In this document: in pieces, positions 1 through 6,148 of the stretch
Position numbering within the stretch: the first letter of the stretch is position 1
How the letters are laid out: every line of letters begins with the position of its first letter
DNA from: Acidobacteriota bacterium
GTDB taxonomy: Bacteria > Acidobacteriota > Blastocatellia > RBC074
Length of the DNA stretch: 10,653 nucleotides
Reading direction: 5' to 3'
Assembly: GCA_017991275.1 (NCBI GenBank)
Contig: JAGNMH010000106.1
Location: 1-10,653 of the forward strand
Translations under genes and position numbers: made by a program
The notes under the pieces: model-generated
Seen by the model: the letters and a program-made list of their open reading frames with translations, nothing else
Database searches by the model: none
Told to the model about the DNA's origin: nothing

Positions 1-1
1 C

Positions 2-1081
2 CCCCGCGACATCATTTTGGATTTACGTGGCTTGATGCGGAGCGAATCCGCAATCCGCAATTCGCAATCCGCAATCATTGGCGCGGTTCCTGCGACTTCG
101 CCTGACGCTCTGTGGCAATGCACGACATGCGGAGCCTGTATGGAAGCCTGCCCGGTGTTCATCGAACAGATGCCGAAGATCGTGGATATGCGCCGCTTCC
201 TGGTGATGGAAGAATCCGATTTCCCCGAAACAATGCAGGAAGCGATGACTTCGCTGGAATCGCGGCAGCATCCTTTCAGAGGGACTCAGGCGACGCGGTT
301 GGATTGGGCTGACGGATTGAACGTCAAGAACATTGCTGATTCGCGTGATGCTGAAGTTCTCTTCTGGATTGGTTGCGGCGGCGCTTTGATCGAACGCAAT
401 CAGAAAGTCGTTCGCGCGACGGCGCAACTGCTGGAAAAAGCTGGAGTCAAATTTGCGATTCTTGGCCGCGAAGAAAAATGCACAGGCGATCCGGCTCGGC
501 GCATTGGCAACGAATTCCTGTTCGAGATGATGGCCAAAGACAACGTCGAAACCTTGAACGGATACGGCGTCAAAAAGATCGTCACTTCCTGTCCGCACTG
601 CTTCAACACTTTCCGCAACGAATACCCGCAGTTCGGCGGCAGTTACGAAGTCTTTCACCACAGCGAATTTCTGGCGAAGCTGGTTGACGAAGGCAAGCTT
701 TCATCGGTCAGCAAAACTGACAAGACCGTCACCTTTCACGATCCGTGTTATCTGGGTCGGCACAACGGAGTTACCGATGCACCTCGGCAATTGGTTCAGT
801 TGTCTTCGCAGAAATCCGTTGAAATGCAGATGAACCGCGAGCAAGGTTTTTGCTGTGGCGGCGGTGGCGGAATGAGCTTTGTCGAAGAGCCGAAAGACAA
901 ACGAGTCAATCAGGAACGCGCTCGGCAGGCATTGGAAACCGGCGCGGATGTCGTCGCCGTCGGCTGCCCGTTTTGCATGACGATGCTGGAAGACGGCATC
1001 AATGCCAAACGCGGCGAACGTGACGTGAAGGTGATGGACGTGGCCGAGTTACTGTTTGAGGCGACAGAGCACAACGATTAA
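2..1081 (+). CDS. EMO/HdrD-like Fe-S oxidoreductase (ETF:quinone oxidoreductase type), 5' partial
   Basis: This is the C-terminal part of a membrane-linked Fe-S oxidoreductase of the HdrD/GlpC (CCG-domain) type. The frame is open to the left edge and begins P-R-D-I-I-L-D-L-R, the linker that normally follows a first 4Fe-4S motif, so the start codon lies outside; a TTG at 17 is not a credible start. Numbering from that TTG, a ferredoxin-type motif has Cys35, 38, 41 and 45. The first CCG domain has C120, C155 and the pair C192/C195. The second has HDPC with C244, C279-C280 followed by five Gly, and C317/C320. In the full-length family an N-terminal NarI-like cytochrome b domain anchors the protein and electrons pass from ETF to menaquinone. 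Two acyl-CoA dehydrogenase genes follow on the same strand, which supports that role over true heterodisulfide reduction. The linker carries a 7-base tandem repeat (45-76). Family call is firm; the electron partner is inferred. Confidence 0.88.
   Translation, partial: PRDIILDLRGLMRSESAIRNSQSAIIGAVPATSPDALWQCTTCGACMEACPVFIEQMPKIVDMRRFLVMEESDFPETMQEAMTSLESRQHPFRGTQATRLDWADGLNVKNIADSRDAEVLFWIGCGGALIERNQKVVRATAQLLEKAGVKFAILGREEKCTGDPARRIGNEFLFEMMAKDNVETLNGYGVKKIVTSCPHCFNTFRNEYPQFGGSYEVFHHSEFLAKLVDEGKLSSVSKTDKTVTFHDPCYLGRHNGVTDAPRQLVQLSSQKSVEMQMNREQGFCCGGGGGMSFVEEPKDKRVNQERARQALETGADVVAVGCPFCMTMLEDGINAKRGERDVKVMDVAELLFEATEHND
45..76 (+). repeat. Heptanucleotide tandem repeat inside the Fe-S oxidoreductase gene
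   Basis: Four 7-base units run head to tail: AATCCGC at 45-51 and 52-58, AATTCGC at 59-65, AATCCGC at 66-72, then a partial AATC at 73-76. Because 7 is not a multiple of 3, the encoded peptide also has a 7-residue period (E-S-A-I-R-N-S-Q-S-A-I). It lies in the linker between the two ferredoxin-type cluster motifs, where length changes should be tolerated. Whether it is a slippage tract or a piece of a dispersed repeat cannot be told from one copy. Confidence 0.8.
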
Positions 1082-1084
1082 CTC

Positions 1085-1152
1085 ATCCACGAAGTACACG
1101 AAGAAGCACGAAGAAAAACTATGCTTCGTGTTTCTTCGTGCTCTTCGTGGAT
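1085..1152. repeat. Palindromic CACGAAG element (29-base arms)
   Basis: The left arm (1085-1113) and right arm (1124-1152) are 29 bases each and complementary at 26 positions, around a 10-base loop (1114-1123). Each arm holds three copies of the word CACGAAG or its complement CTTCGTG, spaced 9 to 11 bases apart. It fills most of the 87-base gap between the Fe-S oxidoreductase and the first acyl-CoA dehydrogenase. There is no T-run after the right arm on the + strand (the next bases are ATAAAAACGAGG), so it is not a canonical intrinsic terminator. It may pause transcription, protect mRNA ends or simply be a dispersed repeat. Confidence 0.88.
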
Positions 1153-1158
1153 AAAAAC

Positions 1159-1163
1159 GAGGA
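1159..1163 (+). promoter_or_regulatory. Ribosome binding site fixing the start at 1169
   Basis: GAGGA ends five bases before the ATG at 1169. The same frame is open further up to an ATG at 1121, but that codon lies in the loop and edge of the palindromic element, has no ribosome binding sequence, and would add 16 residues encoded by the hairpin arm. This site therefore decides the start. Confidence 0.75.
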
Positions 1164-1168
1164 AACTT

Positions 1169-2344
1169 ATGGACTTAAATCTAACACCAGAAGAATTACA
1201 GTTTCGTGATGAGTTGCGCGCGTGGCTGGCGGCGAATGTGCCGGAGCCGTTCCCCGGCGCAACCAGTGAAGAAGAAAAAGGCGAGTACTTCAATTTCTTG
1301 CGCGCGTGGCAGCGGAAAGTTTTTGACGCCGGTTGGACAGGCATTTCGTGGCCGAAAGAATACGGCGGTCGCGGAGCCAAGTTGATTGAACAAGCCATCT
1401 TCAGCGAAGAGTGGGCGCGCGCCGAAGCTCCACCGCTGATCAACGTGCTGGGCATGTCTTTGATCGGGCCGACGATCATTGCGGTCGGCACGCCTGAGCA
1501 AAAGAATCGTTACCTGACGAAGATTCTTTCCTGCGAAGAAATCTGGTGTCAGGGATTTTCAGAACCCAACGCCGGTTCCGACGTAGCCGGGCTGGCTACC
1601 AAAGCGACGATGGACGGCGATGATTTCATCGTCAACGGCCAGAAGATTTGGACTTCGCTGGCGCACGTTGCCGACTGGTGTTTGCTGTTGGTTCGCACGG
1701 ATCCGAATGTGCCGAAACACAAAGGCATCACGGCGTTGTTGGTAGACATGCACTCGCCCGGAGTTGACGTGCGGCCATTGAAGCAGATGAACGGCGACGC
1801 CAGTTTCAACGAAGTCTTTTTCGACAACGTTCGCGTGCCGGCGGCCAACGTGCTGGGAGAAATCAACAAAGGCTGGCAAACGGCGATTACAACGTTGATG
1901 AACGAACGCGCGCATTTGGGAACTGGGACTTATGTCGCGTTCAAACGAAACTACGATCAGTTGATCGCTCACGCGCGGCAGATGAAACGCAACGGCAAGC
2001 CAGTCAGCAAAGACCCTGTCATTCGTCAAAAGCTGGCGCAGTCGTTTATGGAGCTGGAAATCTTTCGCCTGACGAACACTCGCGCGCTGAGCAAGATGCA
2101 AAACCAGAGCGTGCCGGGGGCGGAAAACTCCATCCTGAAATTGCAATGGAGCGAATACAACCAACGATTCCAGCAGATTGCGATGGAAACGCTGGGGCCG
2201 GTGGCGCAACTGCATGGCTTTGACGGAGGCAAGTGGATTTACGATTTCCTTCGCACCCGCGCCAACACCATCGAAGCCGGAACCAGTGAAATACAACGCA
2301 ATATTGTCGCTGAGCGCGTGCTTGGCTTACCCAAAAGCTACTAA
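1169..2344 (+). CDS. Acyl-CoA dehydrogenase family protein (candidate catalytic subunit)
   Basis: A 391-residue FAD-dependent acyl-CoA dehydrogenase, full length for the family; it would oxidise an acyl-CoA to the 2-enoyl-CoA and pass electrons to ETF in the cytoplasm. The N-terminal helical domain (about 1-120) includes W-P-K-E-Y-G-G at 61-67. The middle beta domain has the FAD/substrate loop G-F-S-E-P-N-A-G-S-D (129-138) and N-G-Q-K-I-W-T-S (156-163). The C-terminal helical domain ends with I-E-A-G-T-S-E-I-Q-R-N (368-378). The usual catalytic Glu of the Y-E-G-T motif is replaced by Ala370. A Glu at 246 (N-E-R) sits where isovaleryl-CoA dehydrogenase and the ChsE4 (FadE26) subunit of the mycobacterial ChsE4-ChsE5 enzyme carry theirs, so Glu246 is the likely base. 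The start at 1169 is chosen for its GAGGA site. A second acyl-CoA dehydrogenase gene follows 146 bases on. The acyl substrate (branched, steroid side chain, aromatic-derived or other) cannot be told. Confidence 0.92.
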   Translation: MDLNLTPEELQFRDELRAWLAANVPEPFPGATSEEEKGEYFNFLRAWQRKVFDAGWTGISWPKEYGGRGAKLIEQAIFSEEWARAEAPPLINVLGMSLIGPTIIAVGTPEQKNRYLTKILSCEEIWCQGFSEPNAGSDVAGLATKATMDGDDFIVNGQKIWTSLAHVADWCLLLVRTDPNVPKHKGITALLVDMHSPGVDVRPLKQMNGDASFNEVFFDNVRVPAANVLGEINKGWQTAITTLMNERAHLGTGTYVAFKRNYDQLIAHARQMKRNGKPVSKDPVIRQKLAQSFMELEIFRLTNTRALSKMQNQSVPGAENSILKLQWSEYNQRFQQIAMETLGPVAQLHGFDGGKWIYDFLRTRANTIEAGTSEIQRNIVAERVLGLPKSY

Positions 2345-2347
2345 ATC

Positions 2348-2475
2348 GGCGAAGCCTTTGGAGTGCGTTGGCTCGGCAACGCTTTGTGTTCTCAACTGAA
2401 AATTCCCGGGCAATTGGATACCCGACTTGAGAAAGCAAAGCTGCGTCGAGCCGCAGCACTCCAAAGAGCGTCGCC
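2348..2475. repeat. REP-doublet-like inverted element between the two dehydrogenase genes
   Basis: Two related units, about 2348-2386 and 2436-2475, face each other in inverted orientation across a 49-base spacer. The 31-base cores (2356-2386 and 2436-2466) share CTTTGGAGTGC, GGCTCG and GCTTTG once one is reverse-complemented. Each unit also folds on its own: stem GCGTTG/CAACGC (2365-2370 with 2377-2382) on the left, and GCTGCG/CGCAGC (2440-2445 with 2452-2457) on the right, each with a 6-base loop. The stems differ in sequence yet both stay fully paired. Outer GGCGA (2348-2352) and TCGCC (2471-2475) extend the inverted repeat. The layout resembles REP doublets (REPINs) or a small MITE. It may also stabilise or attenuate the mRNA between the two genes. 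Confidence 0.82.
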
Positions 2476-2490
2476 TGGCGGTGAACTACT

Positions 2491-3621
2491 ATGGATTTCG
2501 ATCTGACAAAAGCACAAAAACTTCTTCAACAATCGGCGCGTGATTTCTTTTCGCGTGAATGCAAACCGGAGCGCGTGCGCGAATTGATGGCTTCGGAAAC
2601 GGCGTTTGATGAAAAGCTCTGGCGCGAAATGGCCGATCAGGGTTTCACGGGTTTGACCATTCCCGAAGAGTACGGCGGGCTTGGTTTGAGTCTGGTTGAT
2701 CTGATCGCCGTCACCGAAGAAATGGGCAGAGCCTGTTTGCCTGGCCCGTTTATCTCTACGTTGTGGGCTGCCAGCTTGATCGAACGCGCGGGCAACGAAG
2801 GCCAACGCAAACAATACCTGGAACCAATCGCGGCGGGTGAGATGAAAGCGACGGTGGCTTTGCTGGAAGAAACCGGCGAATGGAATCCCGATGCCGTGAT
2901 GTTGGCTGCGAATAAAGACGGCAAGGAATATCGGCTGCACGGAGCGAAACATTACGTTAGCGACGCGGCTGTCGCCGATGTCATCATCGTCGTAGCCCGT
3001 GATGACGCTGATCTGGTTTTGCTACCGGTTGAACGCGGCTCGGTTGGAGTAACGATCACCGAAACTCCGGCGATTGATGCAACGCGCAAGCTTTACACCG
3101 TTGAGTTCGACAACGTAGCAGTGCCGGAATCGAGCGCGTTGGCTTTCACGACGAAAACCAAAGAAGCCATCGAAGACGCGACCGATGTGGCCACGGTTGC
3201 GTTGTGCGCTGAAATGCTTGGCGGAATGGTCTGGACGCTGGATACGACGGTTGAATACGCCAAGACCCGGCTGCAGTTCGGCAAACCCATTGGCATTTAT
3301 CAGGCTGTCCAGCATCAATGCGCCGATATGTTCAACTTCGCTGAAAGCGCGCGGTCGGCGACTTACTTTGCGGCGTGGACGGTGGCGGAAAACGATCCGG
3401 CGGCCAAGCTGGCTGTGTCGGTGGCGAAAGGCTACGCTTCAGACGCTGCGCGCGAAGTCGGCAATCGCGGAGTGCAATTGCACGGTGGCATCGGTTTCAC
3501 GTGGGAACACAACATCCAGCTTTTCTACAAACGAGCCAAGTCTTCTGAGATTCTTTTCGGTGACGCCAACTATCACCGCGAGAAAATTGCGGAAAAGGTT
3601 GTTGACGAATCGGAAGGCTAG
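2491..3621 (+). CDS. Acyl-CoA dehydrogenase family protein (candidate partner subunit)
   Basis: A 376-residue acyl-CoA dehydrogenase family protein. The fold markers are P-E-E-Y-G-G (58-63) in the N-terminal domain, R-L-Q-F-G-K-P-I-G (260-268) and Q-A-V-Q-H (271-275), which normally help hold FAD across the dimer, and Q-L-H-G-G-I-G-F-T-W-E (329-339) near the C-terminus. The middle domain is degenerate: the S-E-P-x-A-G-S-D loop is replaced by L-E-E-T-G-E-W-N (124-132 region), and neither usual catalytic Glu position holds Glu by hand alignment (Ala/Thr near 234-235; F-G-D at the C-terminal site, 356-358). This resembles the FadE27/ChsE5-type partner subunit, which supplies FAD contacts in an alpha2beta2 enzyme. 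The start ATG at 2491 has GGTGA six bases upstream. It probably works with the preceding dehydrogenase. It could still be an independent enzyme with unusual residues. Confidence 0.9.
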   Translation: MDFDLTKAQKLLQQSARDFFSRECKPERVRELMASETAFDEKLWREMADQGFTGLTIPEEYGGLGLSLVDLIAVTEEMGRACLPGPFISTLWAASLIERAGNEGQRKQYLEPIAAGEMKATVALLEETGEWNPDAVMLAANKDGKEYRLHGAKHYVSDAAVADVIIVVARDDADLVLLPVERGSVGVTITETPAIDATRKLYTVEFDNVAVPESSALAFTTKTKEAIEDATDVATVALCAEMLGGMVWTLDTTVEYAKTRLQFGKPIGIYQAVQHQCADMFNFAESARSATYFAAWTVAENDPAAKLAVSVAKGYASDAAREVGNRGVQLHGGIGFTWEHNIQLFYKRAKSSEILFGDANYHREKIAEKVVDESEG

Positions 3622-3632
3622 ATTGAGGAGCG

Positions 3633-3722
3633 AAAAATTTAGACAGGATTTACAGGATTCAACAGGATGATAAGCAGTTGTTAGTTTCATCTTGTCCAAT
3701 CTTGTAAATCCTGTCTATTTTT
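3633..3722. terminator. Bidirectional terminator-like palindrome with ACAGGATT repeats
   Basis: Arms 3640-3669 and 3688-3717 are 30 bases each with four mismatches, two of which become G-U pairs in the + strand transcript; the loop is 18 bases. A run of five T (3718-3722) follows the right arm for + transcription, and five A (3633-3637) before the left arm give a U-run for - transcription. The element lies exactly between two converging genes (ends at 3621 and 3732), so it can stop both. The left arm contains three ACAGGAT words about 9-10 bases apart, mirrored on the right, which is more regular than an ordinary terminator. Confidence 0.82.
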
Positions 3723-3731
3723 CTGTCCGGA

Positions 3732-5096
3732 TTACCTTTTTAGCCGCGCCAGTATGCTGCGCATTCTTCCCACCAGCTTGACCAACTGAGCGTCATCAAT
3801 TTTCTCTCCATTCAACGTTACTTCAGCATCGCTCAGCGTCTGGCGGATTTCAATTTCATCAATCGGCAAATTTTGACGGCGTAAGCTGGCGACGATGTCT
3901 TCGGTTTTGGCTCTGGAAGATAAACCTAGTCGGCGGCAAAGCGTTGCCTTGAATCGAGGGTAGATGTTTTCCAGCGCCAGATCGCGTGCCTGGGCTACTT
4001 GTTGCAGGTTTGCCATTGAGCCGACAAATTCCAGCGGCGAATGGCGGTCAACCTGTGGCATAGGCAGCGGGCGCGCAAAACGTTTGCCGACGCTGAAGAC
4101 AATCAGCAGGCTTAGCAGCAGCCCTTGCACCAGCAGCCACGGCACAGGTGTTCCGCGAACATAATTCACCAGCGGATTAATTTGCGAACGGTAGCCGTGA
4201 TGGAACTCGTCGAAGAAGATTTTTCGCTGTTGGCCGTTTTCGCCTTTACTCAGCGCACGCACCAAATTCATAGCCAGCGTCAGGTTTGCTCCCCGCGCAA
4301 TGCCGTTGTTGGCAATCACAAAAGGGTCGGAGAGGAATATCAGACGGCCTTCGCAGTAGCGGAAATCGGCGAGCACTGCGCCTTTTTTGTCTCCTAAATG
4401 AATGACCGGCGCATAAAGAAACGGCTCGCACTTTTCTTTGGCTGGCGCTTCCGCTGATTCCTCTGGCGATTGAGCCGGAGGCGGCGGCGGCGTTGCAGTG
4501 GCTGCCGGAGTAGACGGTTCACTATCTTCCTCTTCTTCAATTTCAGGCAACTCGAATCTGATTCGCGCGGCCAGCACCGACAGGGTCAGGCCGTGCAAGT
4601 TGCGTGTCAGTTCGGTTGGCTGGGCGATCAGGCTCTCGCTGCTGGGGTCAGCCAGAGTTTCAGACAGGCTTTCCCAGGGCAGGTTTTCACCCTCGACTTT
4701 TGATTGCACCATCGGGTCGCCAAATTGCGATTGTGGGTATCGGCTGACGATCAGCGCATTGCCTCCGTCAGCAATCCATTTTTGCAAAGCCAGCGCGTCT
4801 TCGTATGGAATATCCGTGTTCGGATTGAATGGCCCGATGATTATCAGTAAGGCTTTCGGAGCTTTGACAGCCAGCGATTTGAAATCTTCGCGCAACCGCA
4901 CGACAGGCGTTCCCGATTCTTCCAGCAGTTGATAAAACGCGCGAGTGCCGGTTGGGCCGGGATTGTAGCTGGAACGAATCGGCTCTCGTTCGTTTTCAGG
5001 CGGGCGGTCGAACTCCAGATTGCCAGCCGCGCTGAGTGCGATGATTACGCCCAACGCTAAAACAATGCCGATGATGATGCCCAGATAACGACGCAT
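3732..5096 (-). CDS. DUF4350 domain-containing membrane protein
   Basis: A 454-residue protein anchored by an N-terminal membrane helix (about 5-24). The DUF4350 signature follows at once: S-S-Y-N-P-G-P-T-G-T-R-A-F-Y-Q-L-L-E (42-59), then a GATase-like alpha/beta domain with L-L-I-I-I-G-P (83-89) and W-I-A-D-G-G (107-112). An acidic and proline-rich linker runs from about 183 to 222. F-F-D-E-F-H-H-G-Y (294-302) leads into a second helix (319-337), and a cytoplasmic C-terminal domain carries R-H-S-P-L-E-F-V-G-S (351-360). The biochemical role is unknown. It is the last gene of a three-gene operon, five bases after the DUF4129 gene, so translation is probably coupled. DUF4350 proteins usually sit with MoxR, DUF58 and DUF4129 proteins; here the operon ends at the palindrome at 3633-3722 with no MoxR or DUF58 gene. 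Confidence 0.88.
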   Translation of the reverse strand: MRRYLGIIIGIVLALGVIIALSAAGNLEFDRPPENEREPIRSSYNPGPTGTRAFYQLLEESGTPVVRLREDFKSLAVKAPKALLIIIGPFNPNTDIPYEDALALQKWIADGGNALIVSRYPQSQFGDPMVQSKVEGENLPWESLSETLADPSSESLIAQPTELTRNLHGLTLSVLAARIRFELPEIEEEEDSEPSTPAATATPPPPPAQSPEESAEAPAKEKCEPFLYAPVIHLGDKKGAVLADFRYCEGRLIFLSDPFVIANNGIARGANLTLAMNLVRALSKGENGQQRKIFFDEFHHGYRSQINPLVNYVRGTPVPWLLVQGLLLSLLIVFSVGKRFARPLPMPQVDRHSPLEFVGSMANLQQVAQARDLALENIYPRFKATLCRRLGLSSRAKTEDIVASLRRQNLPIDEIEIRQTLSDAEVTLNGEKIDDAQLVKLVGRMRSILARLKR

Positions 5097-5101
5097 AATT
5101 A

Positions 5102-6148
5102 TTACCTGACTGTTTCTTGATAAAGCGTCAGAAAGTCGTTGTATTCGGATTCAGTCGCTGGTTCCTGGCCGTACCAGATGTGCTCAAAAGCTCCGGTCAT
5201 GACCGAAAAAGTCGGGTAAAGCGATTGTTGCGGTTTCAGTTCGTCCAGATAATCCCGGTTGGTTTTCGAGCGATGCAGTTGGACTTTGCCGCGCTGTTCC
5301 AGATCGCACAGCATGGCGATATAGGCTCTGCGAATGGCGCTGCGAAAATCGCCCGCACGCGCCAACTCTTTGGCGTTGGCCAGCAAATCGGCAGCCGTGG
5401 CGTCATCTGGCAATTCTTCGCCCAGCACCTCGCGTGTTTTATCGTCTTTCTTTTTCCTGCGTCGCAATCGTCGCAACAGCTTGACCACGCCGATTGATGC
5501 CGCCGCCAGCAAAATCAGCGTCACGGCAATTCTGACGAAGTTGGCCGAGCCTGTGCCCAGGTTCCCGGCTGGCGAGCTTCGCCCGCCGAAAAGTTTCAGC
5601 AGCAACTCTTCTATTTTCTTCCAAACGCGCTTCCACCATTTTTTGATGATTGATTCTTTTTGCTCTTCGGGCAGGTATTCACTTCGCGTCAGAATTTTTT
5701 CAAGCTGAACCTGCTGATCCTTTGCGGCGTTATCGGCCGAAACGTTTAGTGAAGTGTTGACGCTTTGTTCCAGCAGCAAAAGCCTGTCGGCGATTTCAAT
5801 CAGCATGGAGCGGGTCTGCTCTTCGTCGCCGTAAGCGTTTTTGATAACCAGCCCGATGGCTTCGTGCAGCCAGGAATTGTTGGTGCGGATGGTCTGGCCG
5901 TCGAGTTCTATGTCTTCCTGAATCGGGATCAACTGTTTAATCGAATTCATCGCGGCGATGATTTCCGAACCTTTGGGTTCGCCGTCTATCAACTGGTCGG
6001 TCAGTTGTTCGGCGCTGGCCAGTCGTTCGGCGTATTCCTTTACAGACGAAGCCGCAAAAGCAGGCACGCTCCACGCCATCAGCCAGAGCAAAAGAATGGC
6101 GGTCAAAAATCCAGGCGGGTTTTGAATCAAAGTGTTTTTCATCTTCAC
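5102..6148 (-). CDS. DUF4129 domain-containing membrane protein
   Basis: A 348-residue protein with a signal peptide or N-terminal anchor (about 13-32, ending A-F-A-A-S). An extracytoplasmic helical region (about 35-165) follows, then an amphipathic W/K-rich stretch (169-186), a membrane helix (206-224) and a highly basic stop-transfer segment R-R-L-R-R-R-K-K-K (226-234). The C-terminal DUF4129 domain (about 260-345) shows R-R-A-Y-I-A-M-L-C-D-L-E (273-284), N-R-D-Y-L-D-E-L (297-304) and F-E-H-I-W-Y-G (321-327). The GTG at 6148 abuts the stop codon of the preceding gene with no gap. An ATG two codons later (6142) is an equally possible start; neither has a strong ribosome binding site, in keeping with translational coupling. 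The function is unknown. The topology, with an outside sensor-like region and a small inside domain, fits a membrane complex with the two neighbouring gene products. Confidence 0.86.
   Translation of the reverse strand: MKMKNTLIQNPPGFLTAILLLWLMAWSVPAFAASSVKEYAERLASAEQLTDQLIDGEPKGSEIIAAMNSIKQLIPIQEDIELDGQTIRTNNSWLHEAIGLVIKNAYGDEEQTRSMLIEIADRLLLLEQSVNTSLNVSADNAAKDQQVQLEKILTRSEYLPEEQKESIIKKWWKRVWKKIEELLLKLFGGRSSPAGNLGTGSANFVRIAVTLILLAAASIGVVKLLRRLRRRKKKDDKTREVLGEELPDDATAADLLANAKELARAGDFRSAIRRAYIAMLCDLEQRGKVQLHRSKTNRDYLDELKPQQSLYPTFSVMTGAFEHIWYGQEPATESEYNDFLTLYQETVR

Noticed and set aside
23..661. 212-residue open frame on the - strand
   Set aside because: It lies opposite the Fe-S oxidoreductase, whose cysteine motifs prove the + strand frame. 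The product has no recognisable domain.
1085..1152. CRISPR-like array from the repeated CACGAAG words
   Set aside because: The words are only 7 bases, the spacers 2-4 bases, and the second half is inverted. There are no unique spacers and no cas genes.
1559..2296. 245-residue open frame on the - strand
   Set aside because: It is antisense to the first acyl-CoA dehydrogenase and arises from its codon usage; its composition (rich in Arg, His, Gln, Val) is typical of shadow frames.
4470..4932. Two overlapping + strand open frames of 77 and 144 residues
   Set aside because: Both are antisense to the DUF4350 gene. The Arg-rich start of one is simply the complement of its proline-rich linker.
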